This document shows, piece after piece, positions 45,151-58,300 of a stretch of 64,000 nt of DNA. This DNA is from Bryopsis sp. KO-2023. Lineage: Eukaryota > Chlorophyta > Ulvophyceae > Bryopsidales > Bryopsidaceae. Location: assembly GCA_030272585.1 (NCBI GenBank), contig BSYQ01000006.1, positions 955,001 to 1,019,000 on the forward strand, in the 5' to 3' direction. Position 1 is the first letter of the stretch; every line of letters begins with the position of its first letter. A program made the position numbers and the translations under genes. Under the pieces are notes generated by a model, which did not search any database, had not been told where the DNA came from, and saw nothing but the letters and a program-made list of their open reading frames with translations.

Positions 45151-47019
45151 ATGTCCCGTCTCATCTTTCCGTTGCGCCTATTGGCCCTTTTAGCGACGCT
45201 TCATATCGGCCTCTGCCAGTCAAGCTGTGCAGGTGAGCGATCCATGGATATTCCCGGGACAAGAATTGAAGTGCGTTAACGATCAAAAAGTGCGGCGCGG
45301 GTAACTCTTTGAAAGCTGACGCGCGCTTTGGTTGTGCTTGGCAGGACCTGGGGAGGACTTGCGGTTTTTCGTGCTGCCCTTGCAAGAGGGCGTTGAAGCT
45401 GGTTTTCAAGAGATATCACCTGGTCAAGCGGACAGCAGTCTGGGGTGTGTATTTCGGGGAAACAGCTTTCCACCCCCCCACACTCCCTCAGTGAAACCTG
45501 TAAATACATACAAATATGAGTCATTTTTGAGATTACCCCTGCTACTGCGGACAATGTATACTACGTAGTAGGGATCAATAAAAAAACACCATATTGGATA
45601 GACAGCCGCGACTGGTGAATCGCGGTGGCGACCATCTGGGGGATGGAGTCCGCGCGATCTTTCATTGTTTCGGAAATTTGCGAATTTTTTGGAAGTTTCC
45701 AGATGTTTCTGCAGAAAATAGTGCACAAAAAAATTGAATCGAATCGAATGGTATCCTTGCGGCAAGTTTCAGCGAGCCGTCCACTCCACTGAATCCCATG
45801 CACCCATGCCCGACACGACTCTCACGAATGTTTTTGATTTCCAAGGGCACTCGGTTTTCTGGATGATGAGGCCATCCTGGACCTGATCAGATCTTCAGAT
45901 GCCATCTTCCAAGTGCCTCTGTCTACTCTGTCTCAGTTTTCGAGCAGCACGTGCAACATACCTCTCTCCCAAGCATGCCGCCTGTATCCATGTGGATGTG
46001 GAGTAGGCTCAGGTTAGAAAAAAAAAAGGACCAAACATAAGTGAAGGGGACTCAACCCTTGACGGACTTGGCATTATTGATTTGGAAAATGCGGCAACTC
46101 TCAATGTTAGTTTGAAGCAAGCTGCCTTTGAAAGATGAGATGAACCTGGTTTGTTTCTGATTGCCAGGACGAAGATTGTTGCAATGCTTCCCGATATTTC
46201 GTTGTAGACCATCCACCATTGGAACAGCCCCTGGTCCAGGGGGTGTTGGGAGGGGCCCATCGTCCATCCCCAAATTTCCGAATATGTTGGCCGGTGTCTG
46301 CATTGGAGGGACCTGCACCCTGTTTAAGATTGAGCCCGACTCTTTGGAGAATTTTCAGATTCCCCTAGATATGACGTAAGCGAACAACACGTCCGTATTG
46401 TCTGTACAATTGCTCTGTACTGCTCCAATCCTGTTGGTGGATGTATCACATCCAAGGGCTCTTTCTTCTTGTGTTTCTTGTTGAGACATAAACACTATAA
46501 AGTGACATAGGCATATGTTCAAGACAAGTTCTGAGGGAAATGAACATGAACCCCTTCCCCCCCCCAAAAAAAAAAAGAGCAATCATTAAACTGTGTATCA
46601 GATTGACTGCTGGGGTGCACCTTTGCTTGTCTTAGACGAGTTGTCTATGAGCGACCTTGGAATCATTGAATGTTTGCTTGTTGTGCTGTAGCTGTCCTGG
46701 CATTACTGCAGGGGGAGCTGCACCTCGAATTGGGCTGAATTCCGGTGCATCCTCTGTAATCGGACTGCCCCCTCCACCCCGCCCAGTCACTCCTGATCAA
46801 TTGAATCAATTGCCGCCGCCACTGTTTGTAGGGAGTGGGCAATTTTTCAATCAGCAGGTGCCACCGAGTGTAGGGAGTGGGCAATTTTTCAATCAGCAGG
46901 CGCCACCGAGTGTAGGGAGTGGGCAATTTCTCAATCAGCAGGCGCCGCCGGGTGTAAGATTGAGCAATAGAAATCGTGGTGGATTTAGAAATTTCTTCAG
47001 CGGCGGCTTTTTTGGCTGA
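45151..47019 (+). CDS. SecB: secreted protein, paralogue of SecA
   Basis: Five exons: 45151-45232, 45345-45444, 45846-46012, 46168-46375, 46692-47019, about 294 residues, same phases as SecA. Signal peptide MSRLIFPLRLLALLATLHIG; an in-frame ATG at 45139 adds four residues. The cysteine pattern is kept (STCNIPLSQACRLYPCGC, RRLLQCFPIFRCR, AGVCIGGTCTLFKIE). The C-terminal tail differs sharply from SecA: three 14-residue repeats of the type VGSGQFFNQQAPPS, encoded by a 42-bp tandem array, then an Asn/Gly/Phe-rich end (GGFRNFFSGGFFG). The reading frame is open. Function unknown; a matrix or adhesive secreted protein would fit the tail, but that is inference. Confidence 0.75.
46828..46953 (+). repeat. 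42-bp coding minisatellite, 3 copies, in SecB exon 5
   Basis: Units at 46828-46869, 46870-46911 and 46912-46953 begin GTAGGGAGTGGGCAATTT; the first two differ by one base, the third by a few. Each encodes 14 residues, so copy number changes keep frame. SecA lacks the array. Confidence 0.9.
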
Positions 47020-47660
47020 GAGTAACAGAATGTTGCTCAGGCTCAAATGGGGTAAGGTCACGTTCTGTCTGTTTTTGGCCTGCCAGCCTGAGAAATTTCC
47101 AGAATAAACTACTGAACCATTGCAAAATAGCATGTAAATAACACAGTGCGTGGATAGATTCAGGTCTAAATTTTTTCGATGTGTATGTGATCCCTGACAT
47201 TAAGTGCTTCTGATTTTTGCATGCTCCCATGAGCACACCACCACTTCCTCTGGCTTAATCCATGCATGCGTGCAATAGTACATGAGATTTTTATATCTGG
47301 ATATGTTTTTTCCTGTCAGTTCCTGACCACTCGCTCATTGTTCTATGTTTGTTTGCCTTTTTTTGTGAACAGGTCTTGAGATGGTAAGATTTGATCTGGA
47401 AACGCAGCCAGGGTTTAGTTTATAGCTCATCCCCGTCGAAGGGGGAGAATAAACAATGAGTTCATATGTTGAGAATGCAAAATTGCCAGAATAATGTCTA
47501 GAAGACAATGACGTTCTGCAGTAATACTTGATGATTTTTTTTATTATTTTGGGAGGTTGTAACATGTATATGGTTTTAAACATCGTGGCAGGATTTGTAC
47601 GCCTTGCCAGGATTTTGATAAAATTTGAGCTTTGAGCTTTGGGTTGATAATCCCAATGGC

Positions 47661-48156
47661 ATTTAAGTTGTGTACATTAGGTGACGTGGAATATTAGAAA
47701 AATGTGCGGGAAAGAAACTGACACAACACTGGGCGAATTAAATGTTCTCAAAAACACAATAGTAAATTTATGCCCTGTGGCATAAATATCCCCATTAACA
47801 AACCCAGAAAAATTCAAAAATCGCCAAAATTGTTGTCTACCCCCCAAAAAAAGGAAAAGACAAAACAAATGCAGTATGATATCTCAAAGTTGCCGCTCAA
47901 ACCTTGCACGATTTCAAGTTTTTTGGGATTTTCATAGAGGGAGAATTAATTCTAGCGTTAAGATGATATCTCAATGCTTCCACCCCACAATCTTTTGAAT
48001 GAAAATCATCAAAATTCATAGAATAATCAAACTGAAAAAGGCAATACTAAAGCCAACGGGATGTTTCAGCACACCAACAGTCCGTTGCACGAACCCCACA
48101 CAATTCAATGATCATAATATTCCCTGGATTTTCAAGAAAAGAAAAAGTGACTGAAA
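47661..48156. other. convergent intergenic region, no gene seen
   Basis: Between the end of duplication block B and the P4 stop codon. No supported frame. Confidence 0.5.
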
Positions 48157-51100
48157 CTAACGGTTTGACGTCTTACAGGGAAAACATGAAGAAATGCTCT
48201 TCACAAAAGCTTCCTTTTTTTGTTCAAGATCGTGTTTTGTCTTGTTCACTTTGTTTTTCACTGCAATCATCAAAAGTTTAAAATTGCTGGTTGGCAGTGG
48301 ACTCCCTGAATTCGCGTTTTCCATTCGTTCACGAAGCTCCACAAAAGCCACGTCAAAAATCTGCTTCAGCATGTATGCGATATAAATGCCAGCTGTGCCA
48401 ATAAAGATGACTGACATGGCCACTTTCCCTCCATGAGTAATTTCCGGCTGATCCACCAGATTCCCAATGATAAATGCCAGGGTAGATATCGCCAAAGATC
48501 CCAACTCCAGAAAATTCAGTCTCGCTTCCATGAAGGGTTGAAATTGCGTCTGGAGAATAATTGAGCCAACCACAATGATAAGCGCAAGATTGGTTTGGAC
48601 TCCTTTCCCCAACGTCCGCCCAAACACCACGATCGCAGCAAGCAAAGCTTTCCTGAGCAAAATCACAACCTCCCAAGCTGCCACATTTTTCTTGTATGCT
48701 CGATACAAGAAGCCATATTGCTTCAGTGCCTCCTCCTTTTCGAGGATCTCTGCGCTCCGTGTGAGTTTGAACAGCAGCCATCCAGGGAATCCTATCGAGA
48801 TTAACAGCAGCCCAGGTGCTCCAACAAAGCCAACAAGGAATGCATGAGATCCCGTGTAGCAACGCACGCTGGTGTCTTGGACCCAGAACAAACCTTCCAC
48901 AGGGCTGACATCCACACAGTAAAAAATCCGAACAAGCGTCCTAGTCACGCTACAAGCATATGAAGAGTCATGAACTGCACACCACCTCAGCAGCAACTAT
49001 TGTTTTCTGGAGTATGGGCAAGCCAGGTAGTGCATTGCAATGGCATACCATATAAATAATTCCATGAAACAACGAAATGCATCACCCGCTACAGAATCAA
49101 CGCAAACATATCGCTCATGAGCGCATGACTGGTGATCACTAGTCATGCATGGTAACAAAAAAAAGCCTTAAGGTTCGTCATTATTGAGTGGTTTTGAATC
49201 ATCCAACAGTGTTTGCCAGACATGAAATGAACAGAAATGCCACCTGATGTAGGATGCTTGCTGCACAGCCAAGAGTGCAATATAAGACCACAACTTGATA
49301 TCCTGGAAGGGTTTTTTGCTCCTCAACGCATAGCCATAATGAACAACAACAAGCACAGCCCAGACCATGAATGGCACAAATGCTTGGAAAACTGATGTCT
49401 GGATGGATCTGGGCAGCTTTTCCCCCAATGAAAATGCACACTCCAATGAAAAAAAATTGTTGCTGTCGGTCACTCCTGATATAGAATCTACAAACAAATA
49501 AACAGAAAGCTGGTCACTTGCTGATGAACGCCATATTATTATTATTATTATTGCCAATGCTGACAGAAGATTTACCCCAGAAGGCAAACAACATCAGCAT
49601 GCTTCGAGTCCAATCCACATTGATGGCTGCAGCGGATCCAGTCACTTGAAAAAAATTCACAAGGATCTGGAAGACAACACACAGGCCACGTGAATTCTCT
49701 ATTGTTTTTCCCTCTCAGCTTGAAACTATGTGTACTGGTTGGGTTCTCACCTTGAAAATTTCGGAGGATTTTCTTCGCGGGGCATTCTGGCGTAATCTCT
49801 GTACATCTTGATTTGGAATCTCACCAAGGATGAAGGATGGAAGGTCAAACCCACCCTGGGATCCCGATTGAACAGCACTACTTGCGCTCATGCCATTTGA
49901 TGATTCACCAAGCACTCCTTGAGAATACTGTGCAGCACTCCTCACATAAATCAGGGACAAGACTGCCAATGCGAGCATAACACCACCAAGCCCCAACCCA
50001 GCATGCAGTCCTCCCTGACATTCTGTGCATTCAAAGCGCCTTTTCCCATGAGATGTGTCGCAGCTCCCACACAGCATATCACTGTACCCCTGCCGCCAAA
50101 AATTGTGAAATGTTACCTCATGCCCAAGACCACATTTATTCCCCCCCGCCCCCCCCCAATGACAACCTTGTCACATTTACCTGTGCACATTGTGGGTAAT
50201 CTCCAGGGGAGGTCCAATTGGATATAAAAAGAATGTCTGTGCGATTCGGGTATGTGCATGCTTCTTCTATCAAGCATGCATGGATTCGGGCTGAGCCAGG
50301 ACCAGAATGCCAAAACCCATTCAGGGGGGCCAGTCTGCCTCCAGAGCATTTGGCTTCTTCCACTGGACAGGGTGTGCAATTCTCATCGGTCACATCAAAG
50401 CTATAGAAATCATCAGGGCATCTGTCACACCGCAGGCCTTCCTCTCTGGAGATCTCGCGAACGACACACTCTCGAATCTCCACCGATATGTCATCTGTGA
50501 CAATCCTCTTCCCATCTTGTGAGGTCAACTTGAAAGACATGTTGTAGGTGTCAGGCAATGCCCTCATAAACACTCCAGTCACAGTGGTCGTTCCCCTCAT
50601 CAAGACGCCCTCACTAGTCACAGGGCTGCCAAACAGCTCTCCTCCAGGAGTTGTAACTTCCACTCTGAGGGTCACATTATCCATGGAAATCTGGCCAAAG
50701 GAATCAAGGGGGGTGACCTTGATTGCTGGAAGCTCCTGGTCACTGGCATGGTTTGGTACTCCATAAGGGGATATTGACACTGATTCAAATATCGTTCCGA
50801 GGGGAGCTGGGTTTTGACCATTTCGTCGCAAAGAAGTTTCACCCAGTCCACACTTCTCCACTCCCTCATCTAATGCACTGGTCTCACTCCAGCACTGATC
50901 ATCACAGCAAACACTGCTCTTGAAGTTGCTGAGAAAGATGGCAGACCCAGAATCCTCCACACTGTTGCCTTCAAACACCGTAATGTCGAGTCGCACCTGA
51001 GATTCAGGCAAATTGAATTTCTCACAGCCTGCAGCATTTTCCATCAAGGTATTGGGCCCCAATGCTTCACAATTCCTGTGGATTGTCTTATCCCCTGAAA

Positions 51101-52307
51101 CATGGAGTCCACCTGAATTTACACAATTATACATGATTAATATAGAATGTTCAATACACAAGAGAAGGAAAAGATTTGTTCAGAATGTCATCCTCTAAGA
51201 TGACTAAGCCCCATGTGTCAACACTCTTTGTATTAATTGATTGATTGATTGAATAGGTTACATCCTTTGCACAGCATCACTTGTTACCTCCTTTTTTTGC
51301 TTGGTTTTTGTGAATGTCACAGGACCTACACCTCCAAGGAACTGAATGGTTGCTGGAGAAGGTGCCGAAATGCATTGCAAAACCACCTCCATTTTCAACA
51401 GCAGTGTTGTTCCCAATGGTAATATTTTCACCGTGGAAGATCGCATCCTCAAGATACAACCCTCCACCAAAATATGCTGCTGTACAGTTGATAATGGTGG
51501 AATTGAGGAGGGTCAGATTTGAGGCTGGTAGTGCTCTGATGGCACCTCCGGATCCGATTTCATTCCCATCGATCCCAGCACTGTTGGAATGGAAAAGACA
51601 CGATTCACATCGCACACTCATCTCTCTCAGATCAATCGCTCCACCGCCCTCCATTGCAACGTTATCCAAAAACTGAGTCAGTTTGAACACCACCAATTGA
51701 GATTCGCTATTGAATCTAAAGCTTCCGGCCTGAGTGAACAAGACAGCACCTCCCAATCTGGCAGAATTTCCAATAAACTTTACGTTTTTCACACGAATTC
51801 CTGTGTTGATGATTGTCAGTGCGCCTCCATTGAGTGCTTCCCCGTTCAAAAAAGTGGAATCCTCCAAACTCAATACAAATATATCTTGAAGATGCATAGC
51901 CCCTCCACTTAGAGCCAGGTTTCTTGAAAAGTTGCAATAATTGAAGTATGCGATCAATCCCAGTCCAGATATCGCCACAGCTCCACCCTTGCCATTGACG
52001 GAATCCAGTCCAGCAGCATGAGAATCCTTAAAACCCTCACCAGCAGTGTTCTGAGTGAAGTTTGAGAAATTCACCCTGACAAATGAAGGCTTGTTGCCTT
52101 GTATCCAATTTGAGCTCAAATCCTTCATCAACATAGGAAAGAGTGCATCAAGAAATATAGATGGGTTTACACCTTGTGAAGATACTCTTCCAAGGCCTGG
52201 AAAGTGCTCATAAAAATTAAAGCAATCCCATCCAGAAAATCTTGGAAAAATCTCTTAAAACAACTCGTGAAAACACCAAAAAAGAAAGAAATTGAGTTGG
52301 TGGCAGC

Positions 52308-52348
<41 letters not shown>

Positions 52349-55300
52349 ATGATCTGGAACCATTGTCAATTTGCTGCTTTCTTTAATTACCTCACAAAAA
52401 AATGCTCCACCCTTGAAGTGGGCAATGTTTGTATCAAAGACACAATGGTAAAGGGAAAGATTTCCATTCTGCACATACATGCCTCCACCGACATCAGCTC
52501 CATTTCCTATGAAACTCGTAGTCTCGATTGCAGCATTTGGGGAGGAAGCCTGCAAGATCATTCGGTTTTGACCAGAGCCAAATAATCCCCCAAAATAATG
52601 CCCCGATTTTTTTTTTTAATGGCTCATCAGCTGAAAATACTACAACAAAAGTCCTTACTTCGAGTTGAATGAGGTAAATAGCTCCCCCAACGTCTGCAGA
52701 ATTGTTTTGACACAGACTGTTTTCCATCTCCAGGCTCACACCATATAAACGAAGACCTCCTCCATGTTTTGGTGTATAGTTGTCTTTGAATGCTACTTCC
52801 TTCATTTTGAAAAGTGACTTTCCCTGAACATACCCCATGAAAATTTATAACCCAACTTGGAAAACATTCGATGCAGCAGCCAACTTTTCAAATCAGAAAA
52901 GAACCCACAAAGCAAACAATTTGGAGAATATAGTCAAAAGACGTTCCAGTTGTTTGGTTTGCTAGGATAACAAAAGTCTGACATATTGCCAAAAAAAAGT
53001 TGGCTGTTTTTTTTCCTGCTTTTTGCATGTTCTTACTTCCCCAAGAGAGCTTCCCTGACTTGAGGAAATCGCACCCCCCCCCTGCGAACCCGCGGTATTC
53101 ATCGTGAAATTCGATTTCACAATGGTTGCATTTATGGAATTCGAATCAATTGCACCACCACTACTATTTTCTTTCGTTGCAACATTGTCTTGGAAGCTGC
53201 TCCCTTCAATGGACAACATGCTGTCCTGAAAAGCACATAAATAATAACATTCGGCACATATTGACAAATGTTTCCTCAAAAAATAAAAAAATAAAAATAA
53301 AAAATAATAATAATGTGTACCACTTCCATCACAGGGGAAGATCAAAATATGCCAGTATGAATATGTGCCTTATTTTCCTCATCATTCTTTCCAATTTTAC
53401 CAACATACTCCTCATCTGAATCCATTAAAAGAAAAGTTTCCCTGCCACCTCTGTGACAAGCCCTCTTAATTTTATCAATGCGTTGGGGGTTAACATTCCG
53501 CCGTGAATGGATTGTCTTAACAAAATTCTGAAGAGAAGTGTATTTTTTTGAACGTACCTGGATAGCTATTCCTCCACCGGATGTCGCTTCATTCTGGACA
53601 AAACTGGAGTTCACAATGACAGTTTTAACTACTTTTGCCACATAAATCGCTCCCCCACCTGTGCGAGGAATTTCAAGGTTTGTGCTTCTATTTACACTCT
53701 CCTGTCCCAAAAGACAAAAAAAAACCAACTGTCTTTCAGAAAATGAACTTTTTTTTTCTTCCAGTGAAAATTATCACATTTCTTGAAGCATGCTGACAAT
53801 ATAATGACAATTACATTCTCAGCGTGCTTCAAAAAATGTGATTACACAGAGACAGATTCCTCATTCTGTGCAAGCCTCAGGGACAGCATGTGCAAATGAG
53901 TTAACCAGTTTGGAGGGAATTAGACTAAAACACCAAGATTCAGTTGTACAGTTCCACTCCAGAGTTCAAGGGATCTCTTGAATGGAAAACAAAAGTCCAT
54001 TTTTCTTTCTATTTTCTTTCTTATTGTTTTTTTTCCACCCCCTTCTGAAGTGGGATGAGTTTCAAGATATGGGAACCCCAGCAGCAATAAAACACACCAA
54101 CATTCGGCATGCATTCTGACGAAATATACCTCGAAGCTCTTGTCGCCGCCAGTCACCGCCTTGTTTTTAACAAAAGAAGAGTCGTATATTTCGAGGCTGG
54201 CAATTGGTTCGCAGGAAACAGCCCCACCAGAATCAGTAGCATTGTTCTTTGTGAAATTTGAAGCCTTGATGATTGCTCGCAAATCATCTCCTACAAGATA
54301 GAGGGCACCTCCAAAGGTTCCTCTTGGATCACCGACAGCTGAATTCCCATCAAATGTGCAGCCCTCAATATTTACATCACATCCATCAACCCCCTACATT
54401 TGAAAAAAAAATGGCATGGGAGAGGCACAAAAAAAAACAGACATACAAACTCACGTAGAATTTAAAAAAAAATGTGCTTCTTGTTCCCAATGTCTTTTCC
54501 GTATCCAACAGCCATACAGAAATTTTATGAAAGTAACTTCAAACCAAAGCGTTTCATCTTGCTTTTTTAAGTTTTTGAGGGCAACTTTAAGAGTTGTGAC
54601 GGGTGGGGAAAAAAACAAAAAACCTTTTCCAGGGAAGAGAATATCAGACATGCAATTCTACTTGCAGTAACACTACTAATATTGTAATAACTGTAGTTTG
54701 TTCATCATGCTGTGCATCCTGCATGCAATCGTCAATCTACAAGTGAATCCTACCGTTTCCAGGATGAGAATTGCCCCGCCATATCTTGCTACTTGGTTGT
54801 CAATGAAAGCGGAATCTTCGATTGAAATTTCAGATACGTCTTCAAGAGAAACGGCACCCCCACCAATTGTGCCTTCCTGTTTCCCATCATCCTGTGGAAA
54901 ACATGAAACCTTACTTGAAATATCACAAATGTGTGCCCTTCAATGAAAACATCCAAGGAAAAATCAAAAAGTAGGAATTATATAGACGTTCAGGAATCGA
55001 TGGTAGTTGAAAAAATGACGTTCGAAGGGATTCGGAATATATTCCGAATCCACTATATAGTATGGGGGCCACGTTCAGCTGTCAATATCTAAGGAAGGTG
55101 AAAACAGGTCCAATTCGATGGATGGGGAAATCACTCAACAATAAGCTGAACACCATAATTATGGTGTTATAACTGATAACTGATCCATCAAATTAGACCA
55201 TGGCTTCACAGCAGTTCGAATTCCGTCTAAAATTTTAGGGAATTGTTCAAGAAAGATCATGAAAAATTTCTGATAAAGTATAAGTATATGATAGAAACAA

Positions 55301-58300
55301 ATTCCTGTTTAAAGTGCAGCTAATCAAAACATGTTTGCAAAAGCAAAGAAGAGGAAATCTTCAGGGAGGAGGTCTACATTACCGCTCGTCCCTCCACCGC
55401 TTGGTTCCATTTGAATATGGATCTAAATATGTTGATGCTTCTCATTTTACCCCCCCATATTGCCCCTCCTGCTGCTAGTCCATCTGTTGCTCTTTGTTTT
55501 GCTGTATTTTCCAAGAAAGTGACATTGTTGAGGATGGCTGAAGTTCCATTTCCAAAAAGTGCCATTGCACCCCCGTAGAAAGCATCACCCAGGTTTTTCC
55601 CTTCCGCAGAGTTTCTTTTAAATGTTGTTTCTCTGACTACAAGATTTGAAGTATCTGGGGCGTGTGCCTGGATTCATGGATGAAAGATATATTTCAAAAC
55701 ACACCACATATTTCTGCTTGGTGGGCAAAAATATTTTGTCGGCCACAATCGAATCCAATGAATCAACAGTGATTTACTGTTGTGTATTTTGACTAATTTC
55801 CTTTCGTGTTCCTGGATAAAAATCCCAGCCAGACAAACAATCGAGTGAGAGCACTCAATTAAGCTTTTTTCAAGGTATCTAGGAACAGCCATTGATCAAA
55901 AAACAGCACCAATGCTGGATCTTACCTCTACAAGAATGGCCCCCCCATCTTCTGCCCGATTTTGGATAAAGTTGGATTCTAAAATTGTGACCCCGGGAAC
56001 ACCCGATAAATGCACTGCCCCTCCCCATGCGGCTGCTGATTCAATTCCACCTTCCCCAGATGCACCCTGAGAAAAAAAATGGCAAAAGTGCAACATAAAC
56101 TACAAAAAAAGGTCAACTTCCGAGCGCACTTGAGTGAATGACACAGGTTCTTGCAGTTTCGATATGAGATGTTTTGTCTGGGAGCATCATGATCCACAGA
56201 GGCTCTGCAACAAACTTTTGTTTTTGGAGAGGTGGACATGCAATCCAAGAGACTGGCATTGACATTGACTCACCTTCGAGAATGGCAGGTCCACCCCACA
56301 AGAATTCTCAAGAAATAGAGATGTCGAAAGCGACAGCAAAGTGATCTTTGAGCCGAAAATAGCACCTCCTTCACTGTCTGCCTGATTCCTTTGGAAAATA
56401 GATTCCTTAATGGAACACTTCAGTCGCTCCCCAAACAGAGCTACTGCCCCTCCATCAGAAATCATCGAGTTGCCAGTGGCGGAATTTCGTTCAAATGCTG
56501 ACCCAGTAATACCTAATATTAGGTTTTCCACGCCGCCGCCCTTGCAGTCGACCAAGAATAGACATCGTCAGTTTTGCAAATGCCAAATTGCTCGGGTGTT
56601 TTGTTTTGATTTGGAAACGTTCATCAGGATTCCAACTTCACAAATATGAAAAGAAATTGACTCAGCCCTGGAATATTCAAGAGAATGTTTCACATTCTTG
56701 CAGTTTTCTATTTCCATTTTTCTTTCTTGGATTGTTCTGGGCAAGATGAAAACCAGAAAAACGCGAGATGTGATCCTCAGATTCTGTCTCCTGATAAACT
56801 TCCTAGCCAATAAACAATTGTTTAAACAATGGATTGCAATCAAGCACTCCATCAAGCCTTCAAAAATTCAAAAAAAAATGGTGATCACTAACATCTCATG
56901 TTGAATCTTACTGACACAAGAAGTGCCCCACCGCCTCCTGCCTGATTGTTGCTAAATTTGGATTTCACAATTGCGATCTCAGGAACGTCTGACAAAGACA
57001 CTGCCCCTCCCCATGTGAGTACTGATTGGTTTCCACTTCCCATAGAGGCACCCTGCGAGATAAGATTAGAATAGATTTCAAGTTCCAGAAAAGAATTGAT
57101 TTCGAGTTTTAGAAAAGAATTGATTTCAAGTTTCAGAAAAGGAGTTATTAAGGCGAACAGAGGAAGGAAGGTGTTCTTCGAACCGGACTTGATTGAATGC
57201 AAAAATTTGAAGTTGAAACTTGCATAGGATCCAAGAAATACCCCCAAACGATCTCTTGTTTTGTGGAGAGATGAACAAACAACCCAAGATGGTGTTCCCA
57301 CCGGCTCACCTTGGAGGATGGCAGATCCACCCCACAAGAATTCTCCAGAAATAAAGATGTCGAAAGCTTCAACCAACCCATCTCCAAGCCGAAAATAGCA
57401 CCTCCTTGACGGTCCGCCTCATTCCTTCGAAAAATCGATTTCTCAATGGAACACTTCAGTTGCTTACCAAGCAAAGCCATTGCGCCTCCATCAGAAAGCG
57501 TTGAGTTGCCAGTGGCGGAATTTCTTTCAAATTTTAAGCCAGTGATACTCGCTCTGTTCTCCATGATTCCATCACTCTTGCAGCCAAAAGACAAAGTACA
57601 CTATAAGTTTTGTGCATAAAACCAATTGGGTGCTTTTAAATATTTTTTTTTAGAGAGGATTTGGAAACTTGATCAAATGAAGCGTAAGAGAGCACTCAAT
57701 CAAGATTTTGGAGAATCCAAGGACAGTAGAAATAGGGAATCTTACCACCACAACAATTCCACCGCCTCTTTCTGCCTGGTTTTGAGTGAAGTTGGATTCC
57801 GCAATTGAGATGTAAGGAACATCCGACAAAGCCACTGCCCCTCCCAGTGTGAGTATTGATCTGTTCCCAGTTTCAACAGGAGTAGCCTGTAAAAACAACA
57901 CAATTGGGAATATCGAGACCAATAATTGGTTCTTTTTCCCCATTGCACTCTGAGAGAGAGAGAGAACTTGTTGTATCCCCAGAAAATGTGTGAATCATTC
58001 TTGCCGGTCCAAAATCCTCAACAACCTTTTTTAAGTGGCCACCCCAGAGCCTCTAAATTCTTTTAATTTTTTTGTAACATTATTTTCACACAGAAGACAT
58101 ACCAAGGTTCTGTCGACGCTTTTTCCCACCTTGTTTTTAACAAACGAAGAGTGGGATATTTCAATGCTGGTAACTGTTCTGCCATACACAGCCCCACCAG
58201 AATCAGTAGCATTGTTCTGTGTGAAATTTGAACCCTTGATGGTTGCTTGCAAATCATCTCCTAAAAGATTGAGGGCACCTCCAAAGGTTCCTCTTGGATC

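Larger units (their letters stand above)
44045..47660 (+). repeat. direct duplication block, copy B (relic + SecB + flanks)
   Basis: Same-orientation counterpart of about 29980-32960. Shared landmarks: the relic, a promoter block containing GCAAAGGGGTGGCGCTCGA in both copies, the five exons, and the 3' flank. Copy B is longer, partly because of a 42-bp repeat array in its last exon. Confidence 0.8.

Noticed and set aside
46828-46953. CRISPR-like array
   Set aside because: Units are directly adjacent without spacers and lie in a coding exon; this is a minisatellite.
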